Shown: one piece after another, positions 35,799-47,380 of the stretch
Position numbering within the stretch: the stretch's first letter is position 1
How the letters are laid out: each line of letters opens with the position of its first letter
NCBI GenBank assembly: GCA_024138025.1
Contig: JAMXBD010001362.1
Coordinates: 326,777-390,776, forward strand
Reading direction: 5' to 3'
Length of the DNA stretch: 64,000 bases
Source of the DNA: Combretum micranthum
Taxonomy: Eukaryota > Streptophyta > Magnoliopsida > Myrtales > Combretaceae
Position numbers and translations under genes: made by a program
Notes under the pieces: generated by a model
Databases searched by the model: none
What the model was told of the DNA's origin: nothing
The model's input: only the letters and a program-made list of their open reading frames with translations

Positions 35799-35803
35799 AA
35801 ACT

Positions 35804-36400
35804 AATACCCTACAAGAATACCTTGATTAGTTCATACATCTTTTAGCTCAAAACCGACTCACTGAATCCCAACTTATTAGTTGTTTTTTAAGTGGACTTA
35901 AACCTGAAATCCAATACCCCATATGAATGTTTTAACCAGACACCCTATTTCAAGTTTACACTTTAGCTAAATTACAAGATGCCACATTAGCTTCCTCCAA
36001 AACACCCTTAAAAACATTTAGAAACAACACCCAATTCCAAAATACCAATTATCCATATCCAAAGTACTCCACCTATACCTCAAAAACACTAAAACCAAAT
36101 TGACATCACCACCTACAAGCCAAAACACCACTTAATCCTCCACTAACCTTAGGAACACATGAAAATTAACCCTTGAAGAGGTGGAAGATAGAAGACGTAA
36201 GAAATTATGTTTTTGGTGTGATAAAACCTTTAGACCATGTCTTAGGTATAAGAGTAAGAGGTTGGATCTTTTAGTGATCGGCAAGGACGATGATATGGAA
36301 AATTTAGAAAATGAATTGGCTTCTCTATCATTAAATGCTATAAGTGACGATAGCAAAAATGTAGAACAGAGCATGTGCATGAAAGGTTATGTTTAAGAGA
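35804..36400 (+). pseudogene. gag C-terminal half of the decayed gypsy element
   Basis: This continues gag after the nested insertion: NTLQEYLD, FIHLLAQNRLTESQLISCFLSGLKPEIQYP, then LAKLQDATLASS, the usual end of the gypsy capsid domain. It is interrupted by stops (TAG after EYLD, TGA and TAA after GLKPEIQYP). A short open piece at 36181-36396 holds KKLCFWCDKTFRPC, a degenerate zinc-knuckle-like region, and an acidic stretch. Non-functional. Confidence 0.75.
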
Positions 36401-36870
36401 GAGCTGTTAGTATCCTAATTGACATAGGAAGCTCGTCCAATTTCATGGACGATGGATTGGCTAAGGCTCTTAAATGCTCATTAGAGCTAATTGATTTTGT
36501 GGCTTTCAATCTAGTTAATGGAGTTAAATTGTATAGTCATTACATCATTCAAAATTTCGAATAAGAGATGCAAGGAGCTCACTTTAGTGCTGATTTCTAT
36601 GCACTACCAATGATTGCCTATGATTTGATTTTGGACATGCCATGGTTGATTTCATTAGGAATAGTGAGTTGGAATTTCAAGTTACTACGGATGGAATTCC
36701 AATGGCGTGATGCTAGATGCACTTTATGAGGTCAAAATAAGGAAGTTACAACCATTTCAGGTAAGGCCATGTCTGGTATCATAACTACCGTTCCTAATGT
36801 GAAAGTACAGTGCTAGATTATAAGTAGCAATAGTGTTGATAGTAAGGTAGTGACGGATTCTACTGTTCAC
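36400..36870 (+). pseudogene. Aspartic protease region of the decayed gypsy element
   Basis: The reading RAVSILIDIGSSSNFMD corresponds to the retropepsin active site; the usual D-S/T-G is D-I-G here, so the active site is altered. It is followed by YALPMIAYDLILDMPWL, the second protease signature. Several stops (TAA near 36561, TGA near 36727, TAG near 36814) break the frame. Confidence 0.75.
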
Positions 36871-36872
36871 CT

Positions 36873-38205
36873 ATGATTTTTGAGCTGTTAGAAGAATATC
36901 ATGATCTTTATGAGGAACCTATTTCACTTCCCCGCACTAGATCATGTAATCATAGGATACACCTGAACGAAGGTTCATGTCTTGTCTACGTGAGGCCTCA
37001 CCATTATTCTATAGTGCAAAAATCTGTTTTGGAGGAGATGATAAAAAATATGTTATGTAGTGGGATCATTTGCCCTAGTCACAGCCCCTTTGCATCCCCG
37101 GTAGTCTTAGTTAAAAAGAAGGATAATATATTGGAGGATGTGTGTGGACTATCGAAACTTAATAAAAAAATTACCAAAGATCAATTTCCAATTCTATTGT
37201 GGAAGACTTGCTTGATGATTTACATGGGGCGTGTTACTTAGTAAGTTAGACCTGCATTTTGGTTATTATCAAATATTGATGCATCCAAATTATGTCTACA
37301 AAATGGCTTTTTGTACTCATGATGGGTATTACGAGTTTCCAGTCATGCGTTTTGGCTTGACAAATGCCCCCTCAACTTTTCAAGGCCTCATGAGTGATCT
37401 ATTTAGGCTTTTCTTGAGGAAGTTTGTTTTGGTATTCTTTGATGACATCCTAGTGTACAGCATTAGTTTGAAGAATCATTTAAGGCGTTTGCAGCTAGTA
37501 TTGAAGGTGTTACAAAAGGAGAAGTTGTTCCTTAAGCAAAGTACGTGTGTATATAGGGTAAATCAGATTGATTACCTTGGTCACATAATTACAAGACATG
37601 GAGTAGCAACTGACCCTAATAAAATAGAAACTGTTGTAGATTGGCCAGTCCCTACTAGTGCGAAATAGTTATGTGGATTCTTTAGGCTAGCAGGATATTA
37701 TAGAAGATTTATCTAAGGTTTTGGAATCATAAAAAACCCCTTACCTTACCAATCTTCTTCTTAAGGGTTAGTTTTGCTGGAATTATGAAGCTCAAATAGC
37801 CTTCACAAAACTTAAGGAAGCATTGGTTTACTCTTCTATGCTATGCCTACCAAATTATACTAATAGGTTTACTATAGAGACAAATGCAAGTGGTGAAGGA
37901 ATAGGGGTAGTGCTTATGCAAGAGCATCATCCAATTGCATTTATCAGCAAATCTCTAGCACCCAAGGACCAAGGTATGTTAGTTTATGAAAAAGAGTTAT
38001 TGGTCCTTGTGTATGAAATTGATAAGTGGTGTCACTATTTTGTGATTAAGACTGACCATCAAAGTCTTAATACCTCCTTGAACAAAGGCTAGTAACTCCC
38101 AACCAACAGAAGTGGCTCACCAAGTTGTTAGGCTTGGAATATTCTATAGAATATAAAAGTAGGACAGTTAATACGGCTGCTGATGCATTGTCTAGGTGAG
38201 AAGGA
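36873..38205 (+). pseudogene. Reverse transcriptase and RNase H of the decayed gypsy element
   Basis: Open pieces at 36873-37241, 37231-37668 and 37823-38092 read as consecutive parts of RT and RNase H: CSGIICPSHSPFASPVVLV, DLHFGYYQILM, MRFGLTNAPSTFQGLM and the catalytic FFDDILVYS, then RNase H ETNASGEGIG (Asp to Asn at the first catalytic position of the usual ETDAS) and KTDHQSLN. A frameshift lies near 37225 and stops occur at 37665, 37713 and 38090. The RNase H end (TAADALSR) is followed by TGA. Non-functional. Confidence 0.88.
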
Positions 38206-38369
38206 AATCAATTGAATTAGCTTTCAATATAAGCATCAGTGCCTAAGTTGATGGATGAAATTAAGGCCAGTTGAGAGTTGCCTCAAGTGTATAGTACCAT
38301 TATTTAACAGTTAAAAGGGTGGAAGGTAGGTCAAACATTTTAGTTTTGATCAAGGAATTTTTAGGAGGA

Positions 38370-39670
38370 AAGGGAAGGTGGCAGTAGGACCCTCAGCTGA
38401 GTTGAGAGAAAAACTGTTGCAATTATACCATGGGAGAGTACTAAGGGCTCATTCTGAAGCATATGCTACTTATAAGAGGATTGCTTCTGTATTCTATTGG
38501 TCTAAATTAGAGAGAATAGTAAGGTAGTTTGTAAGGAGTTATGTTACATGCTAGAAATATAAAATTGAAAATGTGGCATCTCCAGGCTTATTACAACCAT
38601 TGTCAGTACTAAATGAATGTTGGCAAGATGTTGCCATGGATTTCATGGAAGGCTTACCTAAATTGAATGGGAAGGAAGTAATCTTGGTTATGGTGGACAT
38701 GTTGAGTAAGTATGCACATTTTTTGGCACTTTCCCACCCTTATACAACATTGCAAGTAGCTCAGTTGTACTTGGAATAGATCTATAAACTACATGGAATG
38801 CCTAATACCATTACAAGTGATTAGGATCCCATCTTCATGAGCTCTTTCTGGAAAGAATTCTTAGGGTTACAAGGAATATCCTTCAATTTATCCACCTCTT
38901 ACCATCCGCAAACCGATGGTCAAATAGAAGTGGTCAACAAAAGCTTAGGAACCTACTTGAGGTACATAATAGGAGAATATCCTAAGCGATGGAGCTATTT
39001 CCTACCCCTAGCTAAGTGGTGTTATAACACCAATTACCACACTAGTTCTAAGTATACTCCTTTTTAGGTGCTCTACGGATACTGTCCATCATTACATTTG
39101 CTCTATGTTCTAGGGAATTCTTGTAAAGTAATGGTTGATTCTATGTTGACTAGTTAGGAAGATATGCTAAGAATGCTAAAGTTCTACCTAAAACGTGCTC
39201 AAGAAAGAATGAAACAAGTGTATGATACAAATGGGAGTGATAGAGAGTTTAAAATTGGGGACTGAGTCTTACTCAAGTTACAGTCGTATAGATAAGGGTC
39301 TCTCAAGAGTTCGAGAGTTAAGAAGTTGGCTTCTAAATTCTATGGGCCATACGAAGCCATAGATCGGATAGGGATGGTAGCATACCGACTAGATCTACCT
39401 CCTAAAGCAGTTGTACACCTAACTTTTCACATCTCGTATTTAAAACCCTATCATGGGTCACCACTAGGACTGGTACCACCGTTACCTGCAATGCATGAAG
39501 AACTAGGTTTAGAGCCACTTGCAATATTAGATCGGAAGATAATCAAGAGGAAGAATGGGGCAGATACACTATTACTCATCTCTTAGGAAAATGTGTCTCC
39601 TTCTGAGGCAACTTGGGAGTTCGCAAGTGAACTAAGGCTTCGATTCCCTGATAATCCCTTGTGGACAAGG
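38370..39670 (+). pseudogene. Integrase and chromodomain-like tail of the decayed gypsy element
   Basis: The HHCC zinc region is recognisable (LYHGRVLRAHSEA, then a disrupted Cys pair with TAG). The DDE core shows Asp in MDFMEGLPK, Asp in TSD followed by a stop, and Glu in DGQIEVVNK. The GPY/F motif is KFYGPYEAID. The C-terminal reading LAILDRKIIKRKNGAD, a stop, then SEATWEF resembles a chromodomain. Open pieces are 38573-38779, 38837-39067 and 39326-39586. At least eight in-frame stops, mostly TAG, interrupt it. Confidence 0.88.
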
Positions 39671-39675
39671 TCTTT

Positions 39676-39691
39676 TAAAGAAAGGGGGGAA
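39676..39691 (+). other. Polypurine tract
   Basis: A purine-rich run ending GAAAGGGGGGAA lies directly before the 3' LTR start TGCTATGGG and would prime plus-strand cDNA synthesis. Confidence 0.75.
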
Positions 39692-40225
39692 TGCTATGGG
39701 TTTGAATCAAATGGAGATGAAGGTTAAAGAAGGCAAAAGAAAATTAGGGTCTACTCAGGAAGATGATGGGAGTAAACACGAAGTGAAGTGTTTTGAGTTA
39801 TGACGGAATGAAAGTGAAGTATTGCTCGATTCAACAAGGCAATACTCGAGTTGGATTGGGTGTATGGGTTGACCTAATTCATGGGCCAGTGGTGGACAAC
39901 AACCTAAATAATAAAATGAATGGCTAGTAGTGACCATATGATAAATATAGTTAATTTCCTTGTTATAAAGCATAGAAAAGAATATTACAGTATCTGGGTT
40001 ATTACAACCAATTTGACATGGTAGATCTATTGCACATGCCATTGATATTATTATATTTAGGGGAGCTATTACACATATACATGTAATCCAGGTGCAACAT
40101 AATATATATATATATATATATATATACATGAAAATATTGTTTGCTCCCAATACTTGAATTCGAGTATTTCTAGTTTTTGTTAGGATCTGTATTCAGATCC
40201 CATCTTTTCACGCTTCCTTGTTGCA
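39692..40225 (+). repeat. 3' LTR of the decayed gypsy element
   Basis: A 534-bp LTR starting TGCTATGGGTTTGAATC and ending CTTCCTTGTTGCA, followed by GATCA. It aligns with 31067-31640 throughout, with scattered substitutions and a different microsatellite block ((AT)n at 40100-40124). Confidence 0.93.
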
Positions 40226-40970
40226 GATCACAAGAATTCTCACCAAATTCATCAAGTTGACTTGAATATAATGAATTCACTCTTTAATAGTTGCTATTTC
40301 TTCATCACGTAAAAAGAATGGAATTTTCTTGGGGTGCTTTAGTTTTCACAACTCTCAACTTTCAGTACATGAAAGGATTTATGGGGCTGGCCAAAAAAAA
40401 AAAAAAAGAAAGAAAAGAAAGAAAATCGTTTATGAAGAAGCAAAGTCAGTATAATCTTAGGGTCTGTTTGTTTTGGCTTTTTTCCGGCAGATACAGACAC
40501 TTTTTCAAACTTTTTGCTAACAAATTATTTATCAAGAAATATATATAGATAAAAAAAAAGTTGACAGTTCTCATCAAAAGATCAAATAGAACAAATATAG
40601 ATAAAATTTATATGCAAATCGGATATATTTACACACATCATTTTTAAAAAGATATAGATACAGATGAAAAACAGACAATCCAAACAGACCCTTAATCTAA
40701 TGGCTATTAATTAGTTATTAAAACATATAATAGAAAAGGAAACTACCAAATCTTACTAAATCTATCTAAATCTAATTGGATTGAGATAATAATAAGAACT
40801 AAATCCAGCTTGAGTAACGATCCAAATAAAATAACTAAATATAAAAATATTCAGGGATTGCTTTAGAGCTTTTTTCTTGCTTTTTTCAACTAATGAGCAT
40901 CCAGGGTCGAAAAAAGGCTGCTTTAGTGTTGGGTCAATGGCTGATCCTATTAAAAAAATATTGACAGGCA

Positions 40971-41006
<36 letters not shown>

Positions 41007-41258
41007 TAATTTTTTATATAAAAGGAAATCTTGCATTGAATAACAAAAGTTTCAAGTATGTTATAGGAGCATATGATTAACATATATATATATATATTAT
41101 GTTAATTACCCTGCATTATTGGTAGTTTCCTAGTAGATATTTGAACTTCTTTACACCCACAATTATCCACCTGATTAGGGGACAAGGGGCATAAGGAGAC
41201 TTTTAATAGTCACTTTGACAATTCATCGGCAAGAAGTCCAGGGAATTCATGGTATTAT
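40226..41258 (+). repeat. Segmental duplication, copy 1, right part
   Basis: This continues copy 1 after the gypsy insertion (GATCACAAGAATTCTCACC matches 42196 onward, and GGCTATTAATTAGTTAT matches near 42411). It contains the MITE at 40460-40691 and an (AT)n run at 40972-41004. The alignment fades after about 41258. Confidence 0.8.
40460..40691. mobile_element. Harbinger/Tourist-like MITE
   Basis: A 232-bp element with inverted ends: it starts GGGTCTGTTTGTTTTGG and ends CAATCCAAACAGACCC, with the 3-bp duplication TTA at 40457-40459 and 40692-40694. TTA duplications and GGG-type ends suit PIF/Harbinger MITEs. The paralogous segment at about 42403-42410 (ATAATCTTAATTCAA) has a single TTA and no insert, an empty site that confirms the borders. 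Confidence 0.85.
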
Positions 41259-41820
41259 ATTTCAGTGGCATGTTTTGTGTTTTTAAAATACTGTAATTCA
41301 ATAATAACTTCGTGTATTACAATAGTTCTAACATACATTACAAAAGATAAGACAATATAACATATATGAATACTCTTTTTTTTTCTTTTTTTTTTTTATA
41401 AATGGGAAATCTAAAAATACATTTACTATAAAAACAATTCATTAACTTGAGGGGCCAAGGTTTGTATATGATAAAAGTCATAGTACTTGATAAACTAATA
41501 CTCTTTTCTTTTTTCATAATTAATATTAATAATGAAAAAGTATCATTAAATTGATTATTGAATCACTTATATTGAAAATTATATATTTAATGGTATGGAT
41601 GAAACAATCTTGAAAAGTCAACAAACAAAATCACAAAAACCTTAAGATTTTACTTAGTTTAGTACGTAAACTTGGTTAGATTTGCAAGATTTTATACAAA
41701 AACGATTTTATATGCAGATTAAGTTTGAAAGAACTTCTAATATCATAAACTTATAAAATAATATGCATAAAATTACGATTTAAATAACTATGTGCACCTA
41801 ACATTTGTATCATGCCAATC

Positions 41821-43014
41821 TTTTCTTGCTAATGATGTGGGGCTATAAATAAATTGACTAAACAGTAAGAATTATGTGAGAAAAGATTATCAAGAAACTT
41901 ACCACAGATCGCAAGAATCCAAAGCAATATTATAGATGAAAGTTTTCTTTCTTTTCTTTTTTCCTCCTTAATCTCCACATTTGCTTTTATTGCCTTATTC
42001 ACCAATGGGATAGATATTTGTTGCCTCGGTTTTCCTATTTCAATTATATTTCCGCCAAATAGAATAGACTAGTATAACCATATACCAATTTTTTGATTAA
42101 AAAAATATATTTTTAGTTGGAATGCTCAAGATAGGAAGACTGAGGCAACAAATATATATCCATCAGTGAATTTCTCAAGCCGATCGTTCTCCCGGTGGTC
42201 ACAAGAATTCTCGCCGAATTTACAGAGTTGACTTTGGTAAGATAACTCCACACATAAAAATTGCTATTTCTTGAACACATAAAAAAGATTGTGATTCACC
42301 AAATATGGGTTATTGGAATATTAATTATTTATTTATAATCTTAGTAATGTCAAAAACTATTTATAACGAAGCAATGTCAAATATGAGCGGTACGATATAA
42401 TCTTAATTCAACGGCTATTAATTAGTTATCTAAAAGTATAATAGAACAGGAAACTACCAAATCTTAATAAATCTTGTAAAATCTAACTGCATTGAGAAAA
42501 TAATAGATACTAAATCTAGCTTGAATAAAAATCCAAATAAAATAGCTAAAGATAAAATTTTTATCTCATATGGATTGATGACCCTAATACGGACTTCTAT
42601 TGTACATGTATCATTCGAGTAACAAGAGTCTAGAAAAGTTAAAAAAGAAAAAGGAAAAAAGAAAAAAGTTGCGTTATTGTTAGGTCTATATCAAGAAGCG
42701 TGCGCTATATAAAATAAAAACAGACACACACACACACATATGTATAGATATTATAACTTTTGGCAAAAAAATAAGAAATAAAAATTGCATTAAGAGAAAA
42801 AGTTTCAGTTATGATCCTGGACCATGTGATTGAAAAAATCAAGTATTACATTATCCTGCATTATTTGGTAGTTTCTGGTCAGATATTAGAACTATTTTTC
42901 ACCCACTAATTATCGTGTGAATTGTAAGATTAAGGAACAAAGGGAAATGAAAAGATTTTAAATAGCGGCTTTGATCATGAATCAGCAAAAGTTATAAGGA
43001 GTTTATGGAATTAT
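41821..43014 (+). repeat. Segmental duplication, copy 2 (empty-site copy)
   Basis: Tandem paralogue of 30326-31061 plus 40226-41258. It lacks the gypsy element (single GGTCAC site near 42195) and the MITE (single TTA near 42404). Roughly 80% identical by eye. It contains the hairpin at 41996-42173. Confidence 0.8.
41996..42173 (+). ncRNA. Candidate pre-miRNA-like hairpin
   Basis: The left arm 41996-42038 and right arm 42131-42173 are complementary, with a 92-nt loop. The inner 25 positions (ATATTTGTTGCCTCGGTTTT onward) pair completely in the plus-strand RNA if two G:U wobbles are allowed; in the minus-strand RNA these would be A:C mismatches, which favours plus-strand transcription. The outer 18 positions pair with one bulge and about three mismatches. 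Overall size and arm length suit a plant miRNA precursor. I do not recognise the sequence as a known miRNA. An older inverted repeat remnant is the alternative. Confidence 0.4.
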
Positions 43015-43427
43015 CCATACGGTTTGGTTGCTAATTTTTTGAACCTAAAAAAAAGGGGTTTAGTACGATTCGATATACAGTTCGAACCATATATTGAATG
43101 ACATTTTCTTTTCTTTTTTTCAAGTCAATAAAAAAAACTATGAATTATTTTCTTACATTTCAAACCTCAACAAAAAATTGACAAGTTGATTTATTAATTT
43201 ATCGAAATCATTAACAACACATTTGTCAATTTATGGTTATCAACATTCAACTAGTGATAGCCTAATTTTTTCATATCATTTGTATACGTTGTTAAAATGA
43301 GAATAACTAAACACAAAAATAAATTGGTGGTGTAGTTTTTTTTTTTTTTTGTTTGATATTCAAAACTAGTCAAGTGCCATTACAAATATATATATGTGTG
43401 TGTGTATAAGGGAAGGAGTAAGATTGG

Positions 43428-43551
43428 ACTACAACTATTTTTAACCATTAAAACTCTAAAAGTACTAATTATATATACAAAAAATTAAACTACAACTATT
43501 TTTTAACCATTAAAACTCTAAAAGTACTAATTATAAATATAAAAAATTAAA
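43428..43551 (+). repeat. Tandem duplication, 61-bp unit, two copies
   Basis: ACTACAACTATTTTTAACC at 43428 is repeated at 43489 with only a few differences over the whole unit. Confidence 0.85.
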
Positions 43552-43950
43552 AAATTTACCCCAAAACACAATTAACTATAACATTAAGAGGGTTTTTTTT
43601 TTAAGGTGAAATGATTTGGTTTGATTCATGACTCTGAATCGAACTGCAAACTGAATTTCCACTATCGAATCAAACTGAGAATCGAACCGTTTAAAAAACA
43701 ACCGAAAATTCGGTTCGATTTAGTCCGGATTGGATCAGTTCACGGTTCAATTTTTTTTCCTACCCTTAACCAAGGTACCTTTTTAAAGGGTTAGGGGAGT
43801 CTAGGACCTCCATTGAGGGAACAGGACAATTGCAAATGTTGAAGTGAATTCCAGAAATCGATTTAGCCTGTCTTGAGGAGTCTAAAAGAAATATCTATTT
43901 ATTTGTTATACATATAATATACATTATACATAAATTATGTATTTATAATA

Positions 43951-44361
43951 GGGTTAATTACAAAAACTTACATATATTTATACCTATTTGTAATCATATG
44001 ACTTGTGTTAATGTTTTTTACAAATAGGTATCATGAGTTTAATGCAAAAGTGCCAATATTATTTAATATTGTTTGAGAAATATATGTTAGTGTCTTATCG
44101 ATTAAAAAAATTAAAGTAATAAAAATATGACTAAATAAAATTGTATTAATAAAATTTAAAATTATTTTAAAAATCCAAAAAATTAAAAAAATGTAAAATT
44201 GATATTTTAAGACCGATAAGATATTGACCTATGTCATTTCAAGATTATTAAATGATATTGACACTTTTGAATTAAACTCAGGCCACCTATTTATTAAAAA
44301 AATTAACACAAGTCATGTATTTGCCAATGAGCAATAACACTAATGTTTTTGTAGTTAACCC
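43951..44361. mobile_element. Mutator-like MITE with about 150-bp inverted ends
   Basis: The 411-bp element starts GGGTTAATTACAAAAAC and ends GTTTTTGTAGTTAACCC. The inverted ends extend to about 44107 and from about 44210, matching through the blocks TGACTTGTGTTAAT and AAAAGTGNCAATAT. Flanks are TTTATAATA (43942-43950) and TTTATAAAA (44362-44370), a 9-bp target duplication with one difference, which indicates a Mutator-like transposase. It has no coding capacity. Confidence 0.8.
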
Positions 44362-44545
44362 TTTATAAAATATTGATTATGTGTCTATATATATATATAT
44401 ATATTGGATATTAGTTATAAGATGTATATAATATGTTATATATATGCATATTATATATAAATTATACTGTGTATACTATTTATATGTGAATATAGATTTA
44501 TATAATAAGTTACATATAATCTTTATATTATAACATACAAACGTG

Positions 44546-45300
44546 CTGTCATGCCATTTATGGTATCTTATTTGTGATAGCATTGCCATACGTTGTACCA
44601 AAGCTAATGAGTGACTCCCTTGTCATTCAACAACTTAAAATACTGTGTGTAAGACATACTCACTATTCAAGGATACCACTAGAATAAGATAACCATAAAG
44701 TCTATGTAAGAATAATGCAGTGGCAATAGGGATTTTAGACCATAAATCATCTCAAATAATATTATAAATTCCTTCTAGATGAAGTAGGGGCAATAGCCCC
44801 ACACCAAATAATATTTTCAAAAATATTTTTCATGATATGCAACTGTCACATAATATCTAAGATCCATAAAACTAGATAAAACCACTTTTCACTAAGTCTA
44901 ATAAAATAAACATAGATATTAATAAGGTCCTTCAAAATGCAGGAGATCTCACTATCAATCGCTTCTTTTACCTACACGATCCTAAAAACTTGAAATACTA
45001 ACTTGGGGCATCTCGCAACCCAAAAAAGTCCTGAGTCAGCTATAGCCAATTGAGTGAAATTAATCCTCCTATTACAATTTCAAGCAGGATATCAAGCAAA
45101 TTAAACTAAACATATGCAAATGGAACAACCACATAAAGGACACAAAAACAATCATCTGGATAGATTATCTATGGTACTGATTTACACCCTTTGGGACACA
45201 AGGTTAGGGAGTTTATGTGATGACCCTTTAGCCATTACAAGCCAACCACGCCCTCGATGGTCGAATCAAGGGCTAATTTAAAAATCCCTATAAGGAGATT
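44546..45300 (-). repeat. Family A copy 6, proximal part
   Basis: It starts TGTCATGCCATTTATGG, similar to the TGTCAYGCCCC ends of other copies. GATTTACACCC follows about 635 bp later, the same spacing as in the other copies (550-600 bp). A further piece with the conserved ATTACAAGCACAAGC...CTCAC block lies at about 47380-47600. The intervening 2 kb is unrelated. Confidence 0.5.
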
Positions 45301-47380
45301 TTTATAGATATATAAAATAATTCTATAAAACAATGCATATATAAGAAAACCTGAGATCGCTACTTTAAGAGTAAGCCCATAACAAGGTCCCTAAGACAAC
45401 TTTATAGAAGAAGTCATCTTCCCCACAAACGAATTATTTTTGCCCCTAAAGAACAAGACCTATACACATTGGTATGCTAATTTTTCACCTAGATTTGCTA
45501 TGTAACACTTGCTGTTTACTTGTTTTATGGTTTGAGTTATGTATGGTTATAATAACCCATTTTAAAAGAATAACTTGAAGGGGAAGCTTTCGAAATTTAT
45601 AAAACTAATTGGTTCTTTCCAACTTCGGTTAGCAATTACAAACAATGAGATAAGCGCACCCTCCGAAGTAGTAAAAAAAAAAAAAAAGAATCCCAAGGGA
45701 AATCAGTGGCATCTATCATACTCACATTTCATCCATTATCTAGCTAAAGAAAAATTTAGCAAATCATATTGAAAACAAAAGTTACGCTAATGTTAATAAT
45801 ATTTGCAAATGTTCTTTGAGCAAAATTAGGGATCAGTTTGCAACAATGCGAGATGACAGCCCAAGACTTGCTTCACCAACACCTTATCATGTGATTTCTT
45901 AAGACAAAACTCAGGGAGAGAGTTGTTTGTTGGAGCATTTGTACCATTTGATTCATTGAGGTAAACTAAAGCCTCTCTCAAGGTTAGTAGTTTTAGATCT
46001 AAACCAAACTGCTGGAATCTCTTCTTAAGCTATCATCGGCTTCGATCCTCATAAAGTTTAAGAATCCTTGGTTTTTAAAACCAACTCAATGAATTTTAAA
46101 ACAAGTGACAGAAAGTCTTCACCTGCACTTTCTTGAGATATTTAGGATTAAATCCATTAGTAGCCATAGATCTATTCAAAAGAATGACTTCTTAGCTATT
46201 TAGTTAAAATCAAACATGAATCTAACTCATGCACCATGTAATTAGACCCATGAAATTAAAATCAAGCTACTAATTACGAACACCTAGTCAATATTGAATT
46301 GAAAGTGCATTTGAAATCATATGAATCAGGATTTGGATTCATGAATCCTAAGCTGGAGAAGATTATTTCTCCATGGATTTAGAAATTACAAACATAATTT
46401 GAAGAAATAATATAAAATTAATTGGAGAATATTACGGATCAACATAGGGTCTTGTATAAATTACAAACAATGTGCTAAAATGATTTTACTCAGAAAACTT
46501 TGAGATTTTCTAAAGCAAGAAGAAACAAAATTATTTCGCTCCAAAAATTCTCTCTCTACACTATGTTAGTACTATTCTATTGTATGCACACTGTACATCA
46601 TGTTTATTACAACGCTGTGCACGCGTATTTATAGGACGAGGGCATAGAAATCATGAAGATTTTATTGTTGATGTGGTAGATTCTTTATAATGGAATGCAA
46701 ATTCTTTATCTACATACGAGCAGCTGCATCGAGTGCTCAAATAATCGTTCATAGAGGGATAAGTTAAGTGCTCAAGTGTTGTATTAAAAATAAGGCTTGA
46801 CTTTAGTTGGTAAAATACTATCGTTTCTATCCATTCTTCCATTGAAGGCTAAATTGAGTCCTTCGAGGTCTTGATGTTTTGATGATTTCAGGTGCAGCAC
46901 AAGTCAGGTGAAGGTTTGTGCTTCACTTTAGCAATTGTCGCGAGTCAGATTTATGGCTCGACATTGAGACGCAATAGAGCTTTCTTCAAGTTTAGCTTGA
47001 TCTCCTCAGAACAAGAGTCGAGGGTCACGTCAAGGGCTAAATTTAGGGCATGACAGGCTAGTTTTTGCTTCTTTTGCCTTACATTTTGGCCTTGATCAGT
47101 ATTTTTTAGGACGCGATAGTTCTATTCTTCACTTTTTTTTGTTATATTTGCTCTAAATCTGATTAAAAATACTTTGATTCTTCTTCTTTTGATTCAAGGA
47201 GCTTAAAAACAACAATGTAATGTTAAAAGCATCATATTCATAGGAATTTAATTAAAAACTCATTAAAATAAGCTTAAATTCCTATGAAAAGAATAGAGTA
47301 AAATTAACTTGTCCGTGTTAATTATGGAAACCAAAAAATTATTATTTCTTTTTTGGTGAGCAATCAATTTCACAAACCAT
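45300..47380. other. AT-rich sequence interrupting family A copy 6
   Basis: About 2 kb separates the two parts of copy 6. A run ending TTTAGGGCATGACAG at about 47060 resembles the GGGCATGACAG terminus of family A, so this may include another degenerate family A fragment. No gene is supported. Confidence 0.35.

Larger units (their letters stand above)
31067..40225 (+). mobile_element. Decayed full-length Ty3/gypsy element with a nested insertion
   Basis: The LTRs are 31067-31640 and 39692-40225. A perfect 5-bp target duplication GATCA lies at 31062-31066 and 40226-40230. The primer binding site TGGTATCAGAGC (initiator Met tRNA) follows the 5' LTR at 31643-31654, and a purine-rich tract (AAAGAAAGGGGGGAA) precedes the 3' LTR. 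The interior has gag, protease, RT, RNase H, integrase and a chromodomain-like tail, all with many stops. A 3.5-kb family A element is inserted in gag at 32284-35798. The LTRs differ visibly in length and sequence, so this copy is much older than the one at 51-57 kb. A paralogous empty site exists near 42195. Confidence 0.94.

Noticed and set aside
41885..41945. Possible first exon with a signal-peptide-like reading on the minus strand (and its paralogue at 30440-30500), followed by GTAAG
   Set aside because: The reading KLSSIILLWILAICG has no in-frame ATG in copy 2, the two copies differ in frame upstream, and no downstream exon was found.
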